From the NCBI GenBank assembly GCA_027405735.1, contig JAPEHQ010000002.1, positions 2,616,501 to 2,680,500 of the forward strand: a stretch of 64,000 nt of DNA, written 5' to 3'. The stretch is from Mucor racemosus. Its lineage: Eukaryota > Mucoromycota > Mucoromycetes > Mucorales > Mucoraceae. Below, piece after piece: positions 35,807 through 48,058 of this stretch (positions are counted from its first letter, which is position 1; every line of letters begins with the position of its first letter). The notes under the pieces were generated by a model that saw only the letters and a list, made by a program, of their open reading frames with translations, was not told the DNA's origin and did not search any database. Position numbers and translations under genes: made by a program.

Positions 35807-37403
35807 ATGTCATCTCCTGTTCCTTCTTTCGATTCTCTCGACAAGATTTACGATCCTTCTGCTGTTCCCAAGCAAGAGTAAGTAATTTTAATGTCTTGCA
35901 TGATATTTGTTCATTTACATTTGTCGTTTTTAGTCAACGTTACAAGAAGCTTATTGCTGAATTCGAAAAAGTTCATGGTCGCAAAGCTGAATTTGTCGTT
36001 CGTTCTCCCGGTCGTGTCAATTTAATCGGTGAGCATATCGATTACTGTGGTTTCGGTGTGCTTCCTATGGCCATTGAACGTGATGTTATCATTGTTGGTG
36101 CTACCACCGATGACGATACCAAGGTCCGCATTGCTAATGTCAACCCCAAGTATCATGCCAGAGAATTTGATTATGAGGGTAAAGAAAAGGTTGTTACTAT
36201 TGATTCTTCTGAATTGGAATGGTCCAACTACTTCAAGTGTGGTTATAAGGTAATAAAAATAAATGGTTTCGAGAGATTTCAGTAAAAATTGATTCATGCT
36301 TCGGTTATTATTAGGGTATGCTCGAGAAATTCCAGTTGGATAAGCCCAAGGGTCTCTTCTTGATTGTTGATGGTACTGTTCCTGCTGGCGGTGGACTTTC
36401 CTCTTCTGCTGCTTTTGTTTGTGCTTCTGCTTTAGCCGTTGTCACTGCCAACAAATTGACCATCTCCAAGACCGAACTTACTGAAATTGCCATTGTTGCT
36501 GAACGTAATGTTGGTGTCAACTCTGGTGGTATGGATCAAAGTGCTTCCGTTTTATCTGAAAAGGATTTCGCTCTTCATGTCGAATTTGTCCCCAAGTTGC
36601 ATACTGCTGCCGTTCCTTTGCCTGTCACTTCTCCCAAGTTGGCTTTCATCATTGCTAACACCTTGGTCACTGCTGATAAGTTTGTTACTGCTCCTCGCAA
36701 TTACAACCTTCGTGTTGTTGAAACTCACATGGCTGCTCTCTTCCTCGCCAAGAAACTCAATTTGCCTGCTGTTGATACTCTCAAGGAAGTTTATGATCTT
36801 TATTACAAGGATTCTTCTCTCAATGAGGTCGAAAGATTCACTGATCTCCTCAAGAAGGCTGAAGAATTCTATCCCAAGGACAACACCAACAACAATGGTT
36901 ATACCCTCGAAGAAGTTTCACAAATGCTCGATGTTCCTGTCAAGGAACTCCAAGATAAATACATGACCCGTTTCCCTGTTCAAACTGACTACTATCGTCT
37001 TGTCCACCGTACCAAGCATGTCTTGTCTGAAGCTTCTCGTGTCATTGAATTCCACAAGGCTTGTGAAACTGGTAAGGGTGATTCTACCTTAAAGGTTTTG
37101 GGTGATCTTATGAATCTTTCTCAAGATTCTTGCAATAACTTGTTCATGTGCTCATGTCCCGAAATTGATCAAGTCTGTGAAGTTGCTCGTAAGAATGGTT
37201 CCTTGGGTTCCAGATTGAGTGGTGCTGGTTGGGGTGGAAGTACTGTTCATTTGACTACTGAAGACAATGTTGCCAATCTTATTGAACACATCAAGAATGA
37301 TTTCTTCCGTAAGGTTTATCCCAACATCACTGAAGAAGAATTGGATGATGCCATTATTGCCACTAAGCCTTGTTCTGGTGCTGCTATTTACACTGGCTTC
37401 TAA
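35807..37403 (+). CDS. GAL1: Galactokinase
   Basis: Three exons, 35807-35877, 35934-36249 and 36315-37403, give 491 residues. GHMP-kinase signatures in order: GRVNLIGEHIDY (about 50), the ATP-binding VPAGGGLSSSAAF (about 151) and the catalytic-base region NSGGMDQSAS (Asp about 203). The C-terminal glycine motif is GSRLSGAGWGGSTVHL. Length fits eukaryotic GAL1/GALK2 proteins. It phosphorylates galactose at C1, the first committed step of the Leloir pathway, in the cytosol; GALK2-like activity on N-acetylgalactosamine is possible. Strong C-ending codon bias suggests high expression. The first exon encodes a short leader (MSSPVPSFDSLDKIYDPS) common in fungal forms. Confidence 0.95.
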
Positions 37404-37985
37404 ATCTCTCATCTCTTTATCACATTGTAACATTACATTAAAACATTTCTTTTGTTCATATCTCGCAATTTTGTCAAATAGCTTACTATAAAACTAATAA
37501 ATAAATAAAAAAGAATACTTTCGTTTATATATTTTTTTGCATAATATTTTCTTTATTAATGTGGCTCACCAAAAAAAGAAAAACTTATACAAATAAGGTT
37601 TGATTTTCCCGCAAAATGTCACACTAAAGCTCGCACAAAAATGATTATTTGCGTATCTTTTCTCCACTTTTTTTAGAAAAAACAAATATGAGCATAAACT
37701 TGAAATGTTAGGCTATCTACTCCATATATCTGTTCTAGTATATTATTCAAAGATGTTCATGAAAAAATATTTGAAACATTTTTGTTTCGGATTTTTGAAA
37801 TTCCAAAAGCAACAGTTATACTTTTAGACATGAATGTTTCGAGTTACTTTTGAGCATTCACGTATACATATTATATCATGAACTTTAACCATATATGAAT
37901 AATGATAACTTAAAGAATGGGAAAATATCTTCCCACCAAAATTAAATTTTATTCGTTTGTTTGAAAAAAGTACAAGAAGTATAAA
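37404..37985. other. Convergent intergenic (galactokinase / ALDH7)
   Basis: The 3' flanks of two convergent genes, AT-rich, with AATAAA-like signals near 37498. No gene seen. Confidence 0.4.
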
Positions 37986-39818
37986 TTATCCGAAATTAAT
38001 GCCCTGGGCTAATGGGAGAGTACCTGAATAATTAATGGTACAAGTACCGCGTCTACAATATTGTTTCCAACTATCACTACCACTTTCACGGCCACCTCCA
38101 GTTTCTTTCTCTCCACCAAAAGCACCACCAATTTCTGCACCATTTGTTGGGATATTGACATTTATAATACCACAATCAGAACCTGAGGGACCGATCCATT
38201 TAAAAATAGTAGATGGGTTACTAGTAAAGATAGAACTGGATAAACCTTGAGCGACATTATTGTTGATAGCAATGGCTTCATCCAGAGTCTATATAAATAT
38301 TAAAAGGTTAGAAATCCGCGGTTATATGCACACACTAAGGAAGCCATTTGTACAAAATTACCTTATATGTCATTGTATGCAGGATGGGAACAAAAGATTC
38401 ATTTTGAACTACCTCCATATCAGGGCGCACACGAGTCATAGTTGGCTCTACAAAGTTACCATTCTTCAATGGGCCATCATCAAGTACTTTTCCACCAATA
38501 ATGATTTCACCACCTTGTTGTTTGACTTTTTCTAAAGCATTTTTATAAATTTCAACTGCTTGCTTTGTATGAAGAGGACCACAGAGAACACCTTCATCCA
38601 AGGGATCACCCACCTTGACTTGTTTGTAAGCTTTCTTTAATCGCTCAATCAATGTATCATAGACAGATTCTTGCACAATCAAACGACGCGTGGTAGTACA
38701 ACGCTGACCAGCAGTGCCTACAGCAGCAAATAGAATAGCTCTTGCAGCTAAATCCAAATCACAATCATCTGTCACGATCAAAGCATTGTTGCCACCGAGT
38801 TCCAAGATGGAGCGACCAAATCTGCCTTGAACTACCTTGCCTACTTCTCTACCTACATTGGTAGATCCAGTAAAAGAAAGTACATGTGCACGTTTATCCT
38901 CTGTCATGGCGCTGCCAACATCGGATCCACCAGTAACCAAGGCACACAAAGAAGGAGGAAGGTCGTGATCTTTTAGTGCTTTGGCAATAATGCGAGTAAC
39001 GGCAATAGAAACCAAAGAAGTTGTAGGAGCAGGTTTCCATATGGTACCATTACCAGTGACAAGAGCAATAGCGCAATTCCAGCCATAAACAGCAACAGGG
39101 AAGTTAAAAGCACTGATAATACCTACTGTACCCAAGGGATTCCATGTCTCCAACATGGCATGGCCTGGTCTTTCTGACGGAATAACAGCGCCTTGAAGCA
39201 TACGTGAAAGGCCCAATGCATATTCAAGGATATCAATATACTCTTGCACCTCTCCAACACCTTCTGGCAAAATTTTACCCATTTCTAATGCAACCAACTT
39301 TCCTAAAGGTTGCAAATTTTCAACTAATGCATTTCTCATTGTTAGCAAAACATGACCACGTTTAGGAACAGGAAGCTATGTTTTCCAAGAAGTTTAGTTT
39401 AAAAATAAAAGATGTTTTCTTTCATTTACCATACCTCTCTCCAAATCTTTTGGGCTTCTGCTACTTTTTCAAAAGCAACATTTAAATCATCAGTAGTGCC
39501 CTAAGAAAAAGATGTGGATCAGTCGACTGTGGGAAAATCACCGTGGGAGAAACTCATATATTTTAGAAAACTTACTGTAATCACTTCTGCAATCACCTCA
39601 TTATTAACAGGGTTATAAGAAGGAACAACTGGACCTGATCCTTTCCATTCACCATCAAAAACGCCCTTATTATTAGTCTTGTCAAGCCCAAGGGCTTCAA
39701 ATACAGAACGATGTTTATCAAAGGTTGATAAATAGCGGGCGTTGTTCAACGAAGGTGAAGTTCGTGCTAGTTTGGTTGCATGAATCAGTGAGCGCGATCT
39801 TAATATTTTGGTAATCAT
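37986..39818 (-). CDS. ALDH7A1: Antiquitin-type aldehyde dehydrogenase (ALDH7 family), mitochondrial
   Basis: Four exons, 39818-39576, 39500-39435, 39375-38362 and 38288-37986, give 541 residues. The N-terminus ([20 protein letters not shown]) is basic and hydroxylated with no acidic residue, a likely mitochondrial targeting sequence. Catalytic features: [21 protein letters not shown], the general-base Glu in LELGGNNA (about 295) and the nucleophile Cys in [12 protein letters not shown] (about 329). The C-terminal [24 protein letters not shown] stretch, quoted here only as a landmark at 38050-38120, is typical of ALDH7. The family oxidises alpha-aminoadipate semialdehyde and related aldehydes in lysine catabolism. 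Substrate here is inferred. Confidence 0.95.
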
Positions 39819-41364
39819 TGTTAGAAAAGTATAAAAGAAAAAAGAAGAAGAGAAAGAAGGATAGCAAAATAAAAGCTACTTAAATAGACATGGACATGTT
39901 TAGTCTGCTGCAGGTACAGATAACCATATTCTTTGTATATAGATTGTTTAGCTCTGGAGCGTGGGAAACAAGAGATATGGCCTGTGAATAAAACAATGGC
40001 TATTTGTTCCAAAACCAGTAAACAAACAAAAAACATTGAAAAAATACTACTACTGCAGCCTTTATTCTTTCTTTATTTCAATGGCCATAGATAGCCTTTA
40101 AAGCCAAGTCGAGTTGGATTTTGGCAAACAAGCTTTTTATAGTACGTGTAACTCAAGATTGCGATCTCTAACTCAAGCTTTTTGATATCGGCAAAACAAA
40201 CTTGGGCCTAGCTTCAGTGATAAAATGATAGGCCTGACCTGACAAGTTTTTACCAAGCTTGATCAATTTTTGGCTCATCTGGTATAACTAGCTTTCTGAA
40301 AACATCCATTGGACAATGGTCAATAAAAGCTGCTTTTGAAGAAATCAAGAACGAATACTCTTCCAACCAGGTGTGACAAAGCCTTCAAATAAAAAGAGAC
40401 AACTGCAATGAATCCATGACTAAAAACGATAAAAAGATAGTTACTACTACAAAATTATCATAGCAAGTTTTCTCAAAATACAGTGATTTGCGGAAGTTGC
40501 CATTGCTGAAAAGTGTAATAGCTCTATTTTTGATAAACTTGCCAATCTTACAAATTTCATGACGCAGGAAATCAAGGGGATGTCAGTCTCAAGAAAGGAC
40601 GAAGCACGTTTAATTACATACAATAATTTCAACCACAGTAGTGGTGTGTTTATAATAAATCCTAATTGTTCAGTCGTGGTTTTTAATAACATTACCAATC
40701 CTTCGACAAGCTCAACTAAAGTTGGTCAGTGTAATATAGCGTTGTTGTCGAGCCAGATTTTGCCTGCCAAATTTACTAGTACAAGCTCAGCTCGAGAACA
40801 TCTCTAGTTTAATAGTAAGTAATTATTTTATGAAAATAGCAGCATAAAAGATTATATAAATAATAACATTTCAAATTGACAGTTCTTGGAAAACGTAGTG
40901 TAGAAGATTGAGATGAGGGTAGAAGCACTGGCAATATGACATGGGAGAGCATTGAAGAAAAGAAAATACCAAAATGCATACTTGGGCAATCATTGCAGTG
41001 TTGCCAACTTTGGAAGCATTGACGACGATGAAAATTTGTATGTGAGTATAATTCTATTCATTTCGCTACTAAATATTTTCAACATTTATCTAACATGTTT
41101 CTCATAAAGTGGAAAATAAACAAAATTAATGTCACAAAAATCCTTCGCAAATTTAGACAAATTTCGATTGAAGAAGCACAATTTCGAAAATATTTGTCTA
41201 GGAATTGTGTTTTGTAAGTTGATGCTTTTTTTATACTGTGAATGCAATCATATTAATTGTTTTTACATAGGCCTCTTTCGTAAATCTTTTTGGTTTCTTC
41301 AAATAAATAAAATATAAAAAAAAAATAAAAAGTGAGGAACACATAAACATGCATAAATTTCGTG
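39819..41364. other. Gene-poor region with transposon-like short motifs
   Basis: At 40090-40290 and 40690-40800 there are scattered CAAGCTT(TTT), ACAAGTTTTTACC, GACAAGCTC and GCTCGAG motifs, similar in style to the palindrome-rich cluster at 30250-30735. This suggests decayed subterminal DNA of a related element. Two overlapping open frames at 40447-40807 resemble no family I know and are not called. Confidence 0.35.
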
Positions 41365-41500
41365 AGAAAAATCAATCATTCAATCTCAATAGTTCTGGCA
41401 AGGCAACATCCGTTAGATACGCGCTAATTTGCATTATTATATTATGGATTTAATGTTGCATACCAGCCTTTCCTTCATCAATTTTTATCTCATGAAAATA
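41365..41500 (+). repeat. Direct repeat R3, copy 1
   Basis: Shares AAAAATCAATCATTCAATCT, then CGTTAGATA...GCTAAT, then TTGCATACC..CTTCAT with 42276-42430 in the same order and orientation. Diverged. The two copies are about 0.9 kb apart and could bound a decayed element. Confidence 0.5.
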
Positions 41501-42275
41501 AGTTTTATCAAATATATAGAAAACAAAAATCCAGGAAAGCGGGGTATACTATAAAGCATTAGAGATGCGGAATATTTTGGCTGAGGGCCATGATATGCAA
41601 GCTTATTAAAATTTCGAAATATTTGACATCTTAGATTGACATTTTAAGCGGGGTAAAACAATTGCTTCACTTTTGAAGCTTTTATACTCGCTGAAAAATT
41701 AACATGAATAAAAATAACTCCTTTGGAAATATTATGTAGCATCTCAAGTATAGCCTTGCATTTTTTATTTCCTGATTATCTATTGAGATGGGGGCACGCT
41801 CCGATTTTAAATATTACCATATAAAATTGTATAATCAGATATGCACATGTAACTGAGCTTGAATCCAAAAAGTGTTCAAATGGAAAAAAAATCCAAAAAA
41901 ATCCAAAAAAAACCTTGTATGTTTAATTACTCACAAAAATGTATAGTAAGTTAAACTAGCGTATTAAATATCCTGAATTCAGCTTTTAATTCTGAATCGA
42001 TCTGTGTAGGCTTTGAGAATGTTTTTCTCAAAAAATCTCTAGTAAATTTAATGTCAAATTTTAACGGTTTTTGATCAAAAAGTACCCTTCATTCAAATGC
42101 AACCCTAAAATATTTTATTTTTACATTATGCGCAACAAAATTATCTACAAAATGAGTATTTATACATAGCTGTAGCTCTATTTTTCGTGGGGATATTAAT
42201 TTGTTTTGATCACTTTTTTTGGTCAGCGAAAATTTACCCTTGTATATCCTCGTCCAAAATGGATCCTTTTTTATA
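41501..42275. other. Sequence between R3 copies
   Basis: AT-rich. 42110-42265 (ATGCGCAACAAAATTATCTAC, CCTTGTATATCCTCGTCC) shows weak similarity to the central part of repeat R2, for example GCGCATTATG and CCTTGTATACCCTCATCC at 56345-56480. Probably a very old R2 relative. Confidence 0.35.
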
Positions 42276-42430
42276 TCACCAAAAATCAATCATTCAATCT
42301 CAATTTTCTCGACCAAAAATCAGTATTTTTTGACGAGGTAAAATTCGTTAGATAGATGCTAATGCGTACTATCCTATCGTTTTAGTTTTGCATACCTGTC
42401 ATCCCTTCATGGATCTCTATAACAGAAAAA
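42276..42430 (+). repeat. Direct repeat R3, copy 2
   Basis: Partner of 41365-41500; see that entry. Confidence 0.5.
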
Positions 42431-43142
42431 GTGCTCTCACAAAATTTATAAAAAAATAAAAAAGTCTTCACAACAATCCAAAGCCTAGATATCCTGGTAG
42501 AGAATGAAAAATAAAGTAGACTTTACTTAATAACCATCATTGCAATACCTTAGTATTTTCTCGACTTATTTCCATCTCAAATGCGGTTTCTCAATTTTAA
42601 GCTGGCTATTTCTGCATCATTCAAATTTATGAACCAATCACCATAGTAACCATTGATGTATCATTCTTAAACCGGATCATGTCAAATCCAAAAAAAGTAA
42701 ATAATAACAGAACCGGGACCGGAGGAAGTTACTTAATTAAATATTAACTAGACCATGCTTTCAAAAGCATGGTATATTCTAGTACGATATTCCAACATGA
42801 TATTCCAGCATGACAACACATTGAATAACATCTAAACTACCTTATAACATCATTAATTCCCCAAATCAAATAGTATGTAAACCCTATTAATTTCATTCCA
42901 ATAAACGATATCTCTTATTTGATTAAATTTTCTAGTTTTATTAACATAAACATATTCTGATAAATCAACCATCCTTGCTATATTCAATAAAATTTGTAGC
43001 CGGGGCAATATTAAAACTAGACTTAGCATTTAAAATAACATATCAAAAAGTGTGGAATAATTTGTCCAATAACTTTTATTATGCGTTCTTCAAGAAACGC
43101 TTTATAATTAAATTTAAGGGCTGTCATAGACGTATATAAATC
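42431..43142. other. AT-rich, nothing coding
   Basis: Contains a hairpin, ACCATGCTTT-CAAAAGCATGGT (about 42752-42773), and GATATTCCA direct repeats just after it. No gene recognised. Confidence 0.35.
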
Positions 43143-43620
43143 ACACCAAGAGAAAGTTGTATGTCAACGTACCTGAGATATAGATGTTCAAATTTAATCC
43201 AAAAACAAGGATGTAATAAGTACTATGATCTTGTAATAGGTTGAGTCTATTAAGAAAGAAGTACCAAAGGTGGACGTTGTTGGTGTTACTAATTGTAGTT
43301 GACTATTACTTTGGTCAATACTTACTATGTATTAAGCGTGATTAATATTTGACAAGTAGTATTAAGTAATAGATCGGTTGTGGTTGTGATAATAAGTTTA
43401 TTTGATTAAAATTATTAACAAAGGAAAGAAACATATATTTTCACTAATGTTCTATATCTGATTCAACATTTACATATTTATATGAATTATACAACTGAAA
43501 CTAATTCATGCAATTATTGTTGAAACATCATATAATGTGAATCGTTACAGAGGAGTATCCGGAAACATCCTATCTCTACGGATGTGAGACCTGCGATATA
43601 TTATTGACCTTCTTAACAAC
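43143..43620 (-). repeat. R2 fragment interrupted by an insertion
   Basis: 43143-43206 (GTATGTCAACGTACCTGAGATATAG, split here as landmarks; then TTTAATCCAAAAACAAG) and 43555-43590 (GTATCCGGAAACATCCTA) are adjacent in R2 copy 2 (AATCCAAAAACAAGTATCCGG at about 55925). Here they are separated by about 345 bp. So an older R2 copy was the target of an insertion, described in the next entry. Confidence 0.6.
43212..43549. mobile_element. Solo LTR (probable)
   Basis: A 338-bp insert begins TGTAATAAG and ends CGTTACA, so it has TG...CA ends inside a short TGTAA/TTACA inverted repeat. It is flanked by AAGGA (43207-43211) and GAGGA (43550-43554), a 5-bp target duplication with one mismatch. It splits a repeat R2 fragment, which shows independently where the insert begins and ends. 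No internal retrotransposon coding sequence is nearby, hence solo. Confidence 0.65.
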
Positions 43621-44094
43621 CAGAAAAATACCAGAAAACCGTAAATCTTTGTCTCTTAAATGAATTGCTTTATTAGATGGTCAGCAATTAATAGCAACGC
43701 ATTGCTATCTGCTGGATACTTTTTAACATTTCAAAAATGCAAATTTTTGTGAAAACAAAATTTCAAGGAGGCTGATTATACGCCTAAATGCAAACTTCAG
43801 TATCATAAAAAAAAATTGCATTTATGAAATGTAAATTTTATAAATCAATTCAGTAAGCTTTTGACTTAAATTAGCAATTTCTCAAAAATATATGGTAAGC
43901 TTATGGCACAAAGCAAATGTCAGAAATAAGCTTTTTATGCAATTTTTTTTAGCTTTAAACTAGAATATCTTTATGTAAAAACTAGATGCAAAGTTAAAAC
44001 CATTTCCATCACATTTCCCATGTTTTTTAATACGATTACGCATCTCAATTTTAAAAGATTTGAAATTTATTATCCAAAAAATCCAACTTTTAGG
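43621..44094. other. AT-rich, nothing recognised
   Basis: No gene or clear repeat match found. Confidence 0.3.
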
Positions 44095-44465
44095 CTATTT
44101 ACACAGACAAAATCTGAAAATTCAGTTTTTGTAGCGAACATTTTTGGACCCATTTCAAACCTTATGAACCCTCATGATTCTGATCGAAAAACAGAAAAAT
44201 CAATTTTTTGTACCCAAAATGACGTTTAAATATACAACAATATGAGAGCAAGATGTGTGTAAATATCACAAAAAGTATATAAAAACTTAAAAAGTAAGTA
44301 ATTACTATACAAAAAATGCATTTTTGGTCAAAAATTTTATTTTAGATTAAAGGATTTTCATATAATATTTTTGCAATAAATTATGTGCTTTTTTTATATG
44401 AGCTAATAGAGCGTAAAATTTCAAATATATACGTATTTTTTTTATTTGAATTCAAAACTAAAAAT
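44095..44465 (+). repeat. R1 core, diverged copy D
   Basis: Aligns in direct orientation with 29170-29530 of the right inverted arm (TCTGAAAATTCAG, GTAGCG-ACATTTT, CTCATGATT-TGATC, AAAACAGAAAAATCAA, GGATTTTCA, AGCTAATAGAGCG). It lacks the dynein-like fragment. So the ~370-bp core spread separately from the captured gene piece. Confidence 0.65.
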
Positions 44466-45879
44466 TGCCTTTAATATGGAGGAATAGAAAGCGAAGATCC
44501 AATTTTTTTAAAAATCGATCAATCTGAGAAAAAAAATTATGAACTTCTAAAGACCAGTTTAAGCGGTAAAAGTCTTAAATTTAGGGATATTTACGATACA
44601 GACAACTTCTCAACGACTTTAAAATCAAGATATTTGATATTTGCTAAACTACTAACCTCTTCTAAACTAAAGTAACCGATCATACTATCGTATGCACTAT
44701 GGAGATATATAAACCGGCTGAAAAGAGACTATTATAGACAGTTTTCTCCCACATCTATATTTTGAGCAGCAGGCTTTAAAATTAGTTTTTTAGAGAATTG
44801 ATTGTAGGATATAATGCATATCATAATAGAATCGATTTTCCATACATATTTTTTGACATTCAAGGTATACCTTTTATTTTTATTTTTATTTTTTTTTAGA
44901 TCTGTGAATAAATTATGTTTCGATGGTTCAACAAGATTAGAAATCTAAATGTTTTCTGCTTTAATGGGGCCAGAAATGCAGATTCACCATCATCACAGCA
45001 ACAAAATAGCATAGATATGTTGAGTTGGCGCAGCGAGTGTTCTACGCAGAACTACTAAGGAGATATTTTTTGCTGCATGCGTGATTGGGGCATCTGTTTT
45101 CGAATGTGGCTCGATAAATTCTCTAACAAATTCCGAGTCTTCCATGAATTGGTATCGACAAGTCCTTGAATCGGCATTGAAAATTCCACAAACCTGTATC
45201 GATAATTTCTAGAGTATGCACTGATAAAAGTATCAATAGTTTATTATAATTTCAACATCCAGGTTTCGAGTTTAAAAAATCCATTATCCATTGTAACTGA
45301 TACAGAGCGCTCTTTGTTTAAATATTATCGGGATATTCACTTGATCATTATTTGAATATGATCGATATGACAAGTCGTATTATATTTGAAATTCAAGCAA
45401 TATAGAAGATTAAAGTTTCTCATGAAACAATTTGGCTCTTCAGAATTAGATACACTGTTCTGAATATTTTTCTTTGCATAAACATTTACCAGGTTTTCTA
45501 GAAAAGATATGCACCTATTTGGGTGTAAAGCCAATGATGCATTCAAGGGAATTTCAAAATAGCACGCAGTATATTTGTAGTTTTTCTGTCTTGAAAGTTT
45601 TCTGTAAAAAATACCAATAGTAAGGAATGTCTATTTTCTTCATTGTTCCCCTTGAATTCGACATTCCCCTATCAGCTAGTATCGCTGCAGATACATTTTA
45701 TCTCTTTTTTTTTTCAGATTGTCTTATAAATATACAGCCAATGAATAACATCAAATATTCCGATCATATCATCAAATCATCAAAACATTAAAGCCAATGG
45801 CATGTTGTGGAGTGTTGGTCTCGTTTTTCGTTTGTTCAAATTTAGGTTTGAAATGTTTCAATGCAAACTTCAGTATTTG

Positions 45880-45910
<31 letters not shown>

Positions 45911-46994
45911 GGATTGCATTAATCAAGTTAGGTATTCATCTAGAAAGACAATAATCTAAAATACAGAAAAGCTAATTCGAAATGTGCGGTTAAAAATTGT
46001 TAAGAAAAATCTCCTAATATTCATTTCGGAGCAAGGGAGGTGTATGTTCCACGATAGTTCCCTGAAAACAAAAATTTACGATTTCAAATAGACCACGGTA
46101 AAATTTCAATTGTATAATGTATGTGACATTTGGCAAATAAGATATTTATCAACATTCTTGGTTTTCACTATTTCAGAAATAGTGACCTCAGTTTCCGGGT
46201 TTAAATTATTAATAAATGATGCATGAAATTCATTATTCAACCTGCACGAACCAAAGCAAAGGTTCTCTGTTTTTTTTTAAATCAGGAATGATCAGCAGGG
46301 AAAAAAAATTGATTTGAATCATCCCCAACCAAAGATTATTGTATTCCACAAGAAGAAGAAAAGTTGCGATATTGATTAATTTACCGCATTGTTCTTTCAG
46401 TCTTTCTTTTTCGTCTTTCTTGAAGAGATAAATAGACGGAAAGGGAAGAATGTTTCAGACGGAATACATGATTATCTAGTTTAAAGCTAAATCTGTTGAA
46501 AAATTTCAAATGCTACGAGATGTTTAAATGCTGTCAAATATATACACTGCACACCTCCGCTTAAAAAAAAACTGAATGTGATGTTTTAACTCTCTCACAC
46601 ACACAGACAAAAACATCACAATGCGAAAAACTTTATGAAAATCATGCATTGAAATTCAATCTATCAATTGTCTCTTTTTTTTTCATGATTTCTTGGTAAA
46701 ATAATTAAATAGAAAGAATCTTCTCGTAGAAAAGTTAGCCTACATTTAGTAATATACAAAAGTTTCTTTTAATTAGCTTGTTGTAGCAGAGAAACCAGCC
46801 AAACATGCCATGCGAAATTTTGGTCGGTGTTAAGTAGGGTCTACAAATTTTCTTCCAATGGCTCCCATTTTATCCATACGATTAAAGAATGAAAAAAAAA
46901 ATATTTAAAAATGTATTAATTTTTCTATTTTCTTCTCTTTTTATATACATATTTCTTTTCAAAATAAAACTTGGAGCCAGCATAAATACATACA
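44466..46994. other. Gene-poor region, possible decayed gene remnants
   Basis: A 48-codon frame at 44915-45058 (MFRWFNKIRNLNVFCFNGAR...) and a frame at about 45087-45210 containing MNWYRQVLESALKIPQTCID have coding-like composition. The WYRQVLESALKIP piece faintly resembles the start of a Pho80-type cyclin box, but no intact frame follows. A T run of about 30 lies at 45877-45906. I do not call a gene. Confidence 0.3.
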
Positions 46995-47034
46995 ATGGGT
47001 AAAAATAAATGTAAATGATGTGTAAATATCTTTT

Positions 47035-47080
<46 letters not shown>

Positions 47081-48058
47081 ACGCAGATAACGAACAGGAG
47101 AATATTACAAAGAAAATAACCTCACCTCAACAAATATTAAACACAGCAAACCAGCATATTAAATTAGAACAGTATGAAAACTTATTTGACCCACAATATT
47201 CCATTGATCAGTCAAGTAATACAGATGCTAGCAAATATAAATGGACAGATGGTGTAACTTCCGAAATTATAACTCAAGAATTTACTCCTAATCAACAACA
47301 TCCATTTGACAACATGTATGAAAATAATGACAATAATAGTCAAATTCCCTTTCATTATGGCGAAAATCCTTCTCCGCAGCATCAACAGCAAAATAATAAT
47401 GTTGACATGGGTCAGTATATATAAAGTTGATTTTAAATGTGCATAATTTACCAACAATAAATCTATAGAACAATTTAATTTTAGTCAGCATAGAAATAGT
47501 TTACCAATGTTACATAATTCTGATATGTTTACTCCATCTTCTACTAATACATTAACATCAGCAAACATGCAAACTATTCCTACATCCATTGTTCCTCCTT
47601 ATAATCGTCGCTATACTGAAGGCGCTATTCCCTCTTCTACAACAACCAAGAAAGCCAGGAAGCAAAAAGCGAATTCTGTTAGTTCTAGCAGTAAAGAAGA
47701 TGACGACGAAGAAAGTAAAAGGAAGCACTTTTTAGAAAGAAATAGACAAGCTGCATTAAAATGTCGTCAAAGAAAGAAGCAATGGCTTGCTAATTTACAA
47801 CATAGAGTTGAATTTTTATCTACTGATAATGAACAACTTCAATCACAAGCAACCATGTTGAGAGAAGAAGTTATTAATTTAAAGACATTACTTTTAGCAC
47901 ATCGTGATTGTGCAGTGTTTAATGCTAATACAGCATCAACTGGAAATTCAATGTTTTCTTTTAATTTGCCTGCTCCACCCGATAACAGCAAACACTGGAG
48001 TAATAATAAGTCCCTTGCCGATAATACCGATAAGCGCCAAGATAATGTTAAGAGATAA
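46995..48058 (+). CDS. CREB/ATF-type bZIP transcription factor
   Basis: Proposed exons 46995-46998 (ATGG), 47087-47410 and 47469-48058 join in phase to 305 residues. The basic region KRKHFLERNRQAALKCRQRK (about 193-212) is followed by KQWLANLQ and a leucine zipper ending in LLAHRDCAVF. This is the classic Atf1/Atf21/CREB-like pattern in fungi, which binds CRE-type sites and often serves stress MAPK signalling. The N-terminal half is Gln/Asn-rich. The first exon is inferred: a 4-nt exon plus an intron whose polypyrimidine tract is a run of about 40 T. If that is wrong, the start lies further upstream. The family call does not depend on it. Confidence 0.85.

Noticed and set aside
40447..40807. 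Overlapping frames on both strands
   Set aside because: Mutually overlapping, no family resemblance, in a region with transposon-like motifs.
46882..47082. Frame with a long Lys run
   Set aside because: Produced by reading the poly(T) tract on the other strand.
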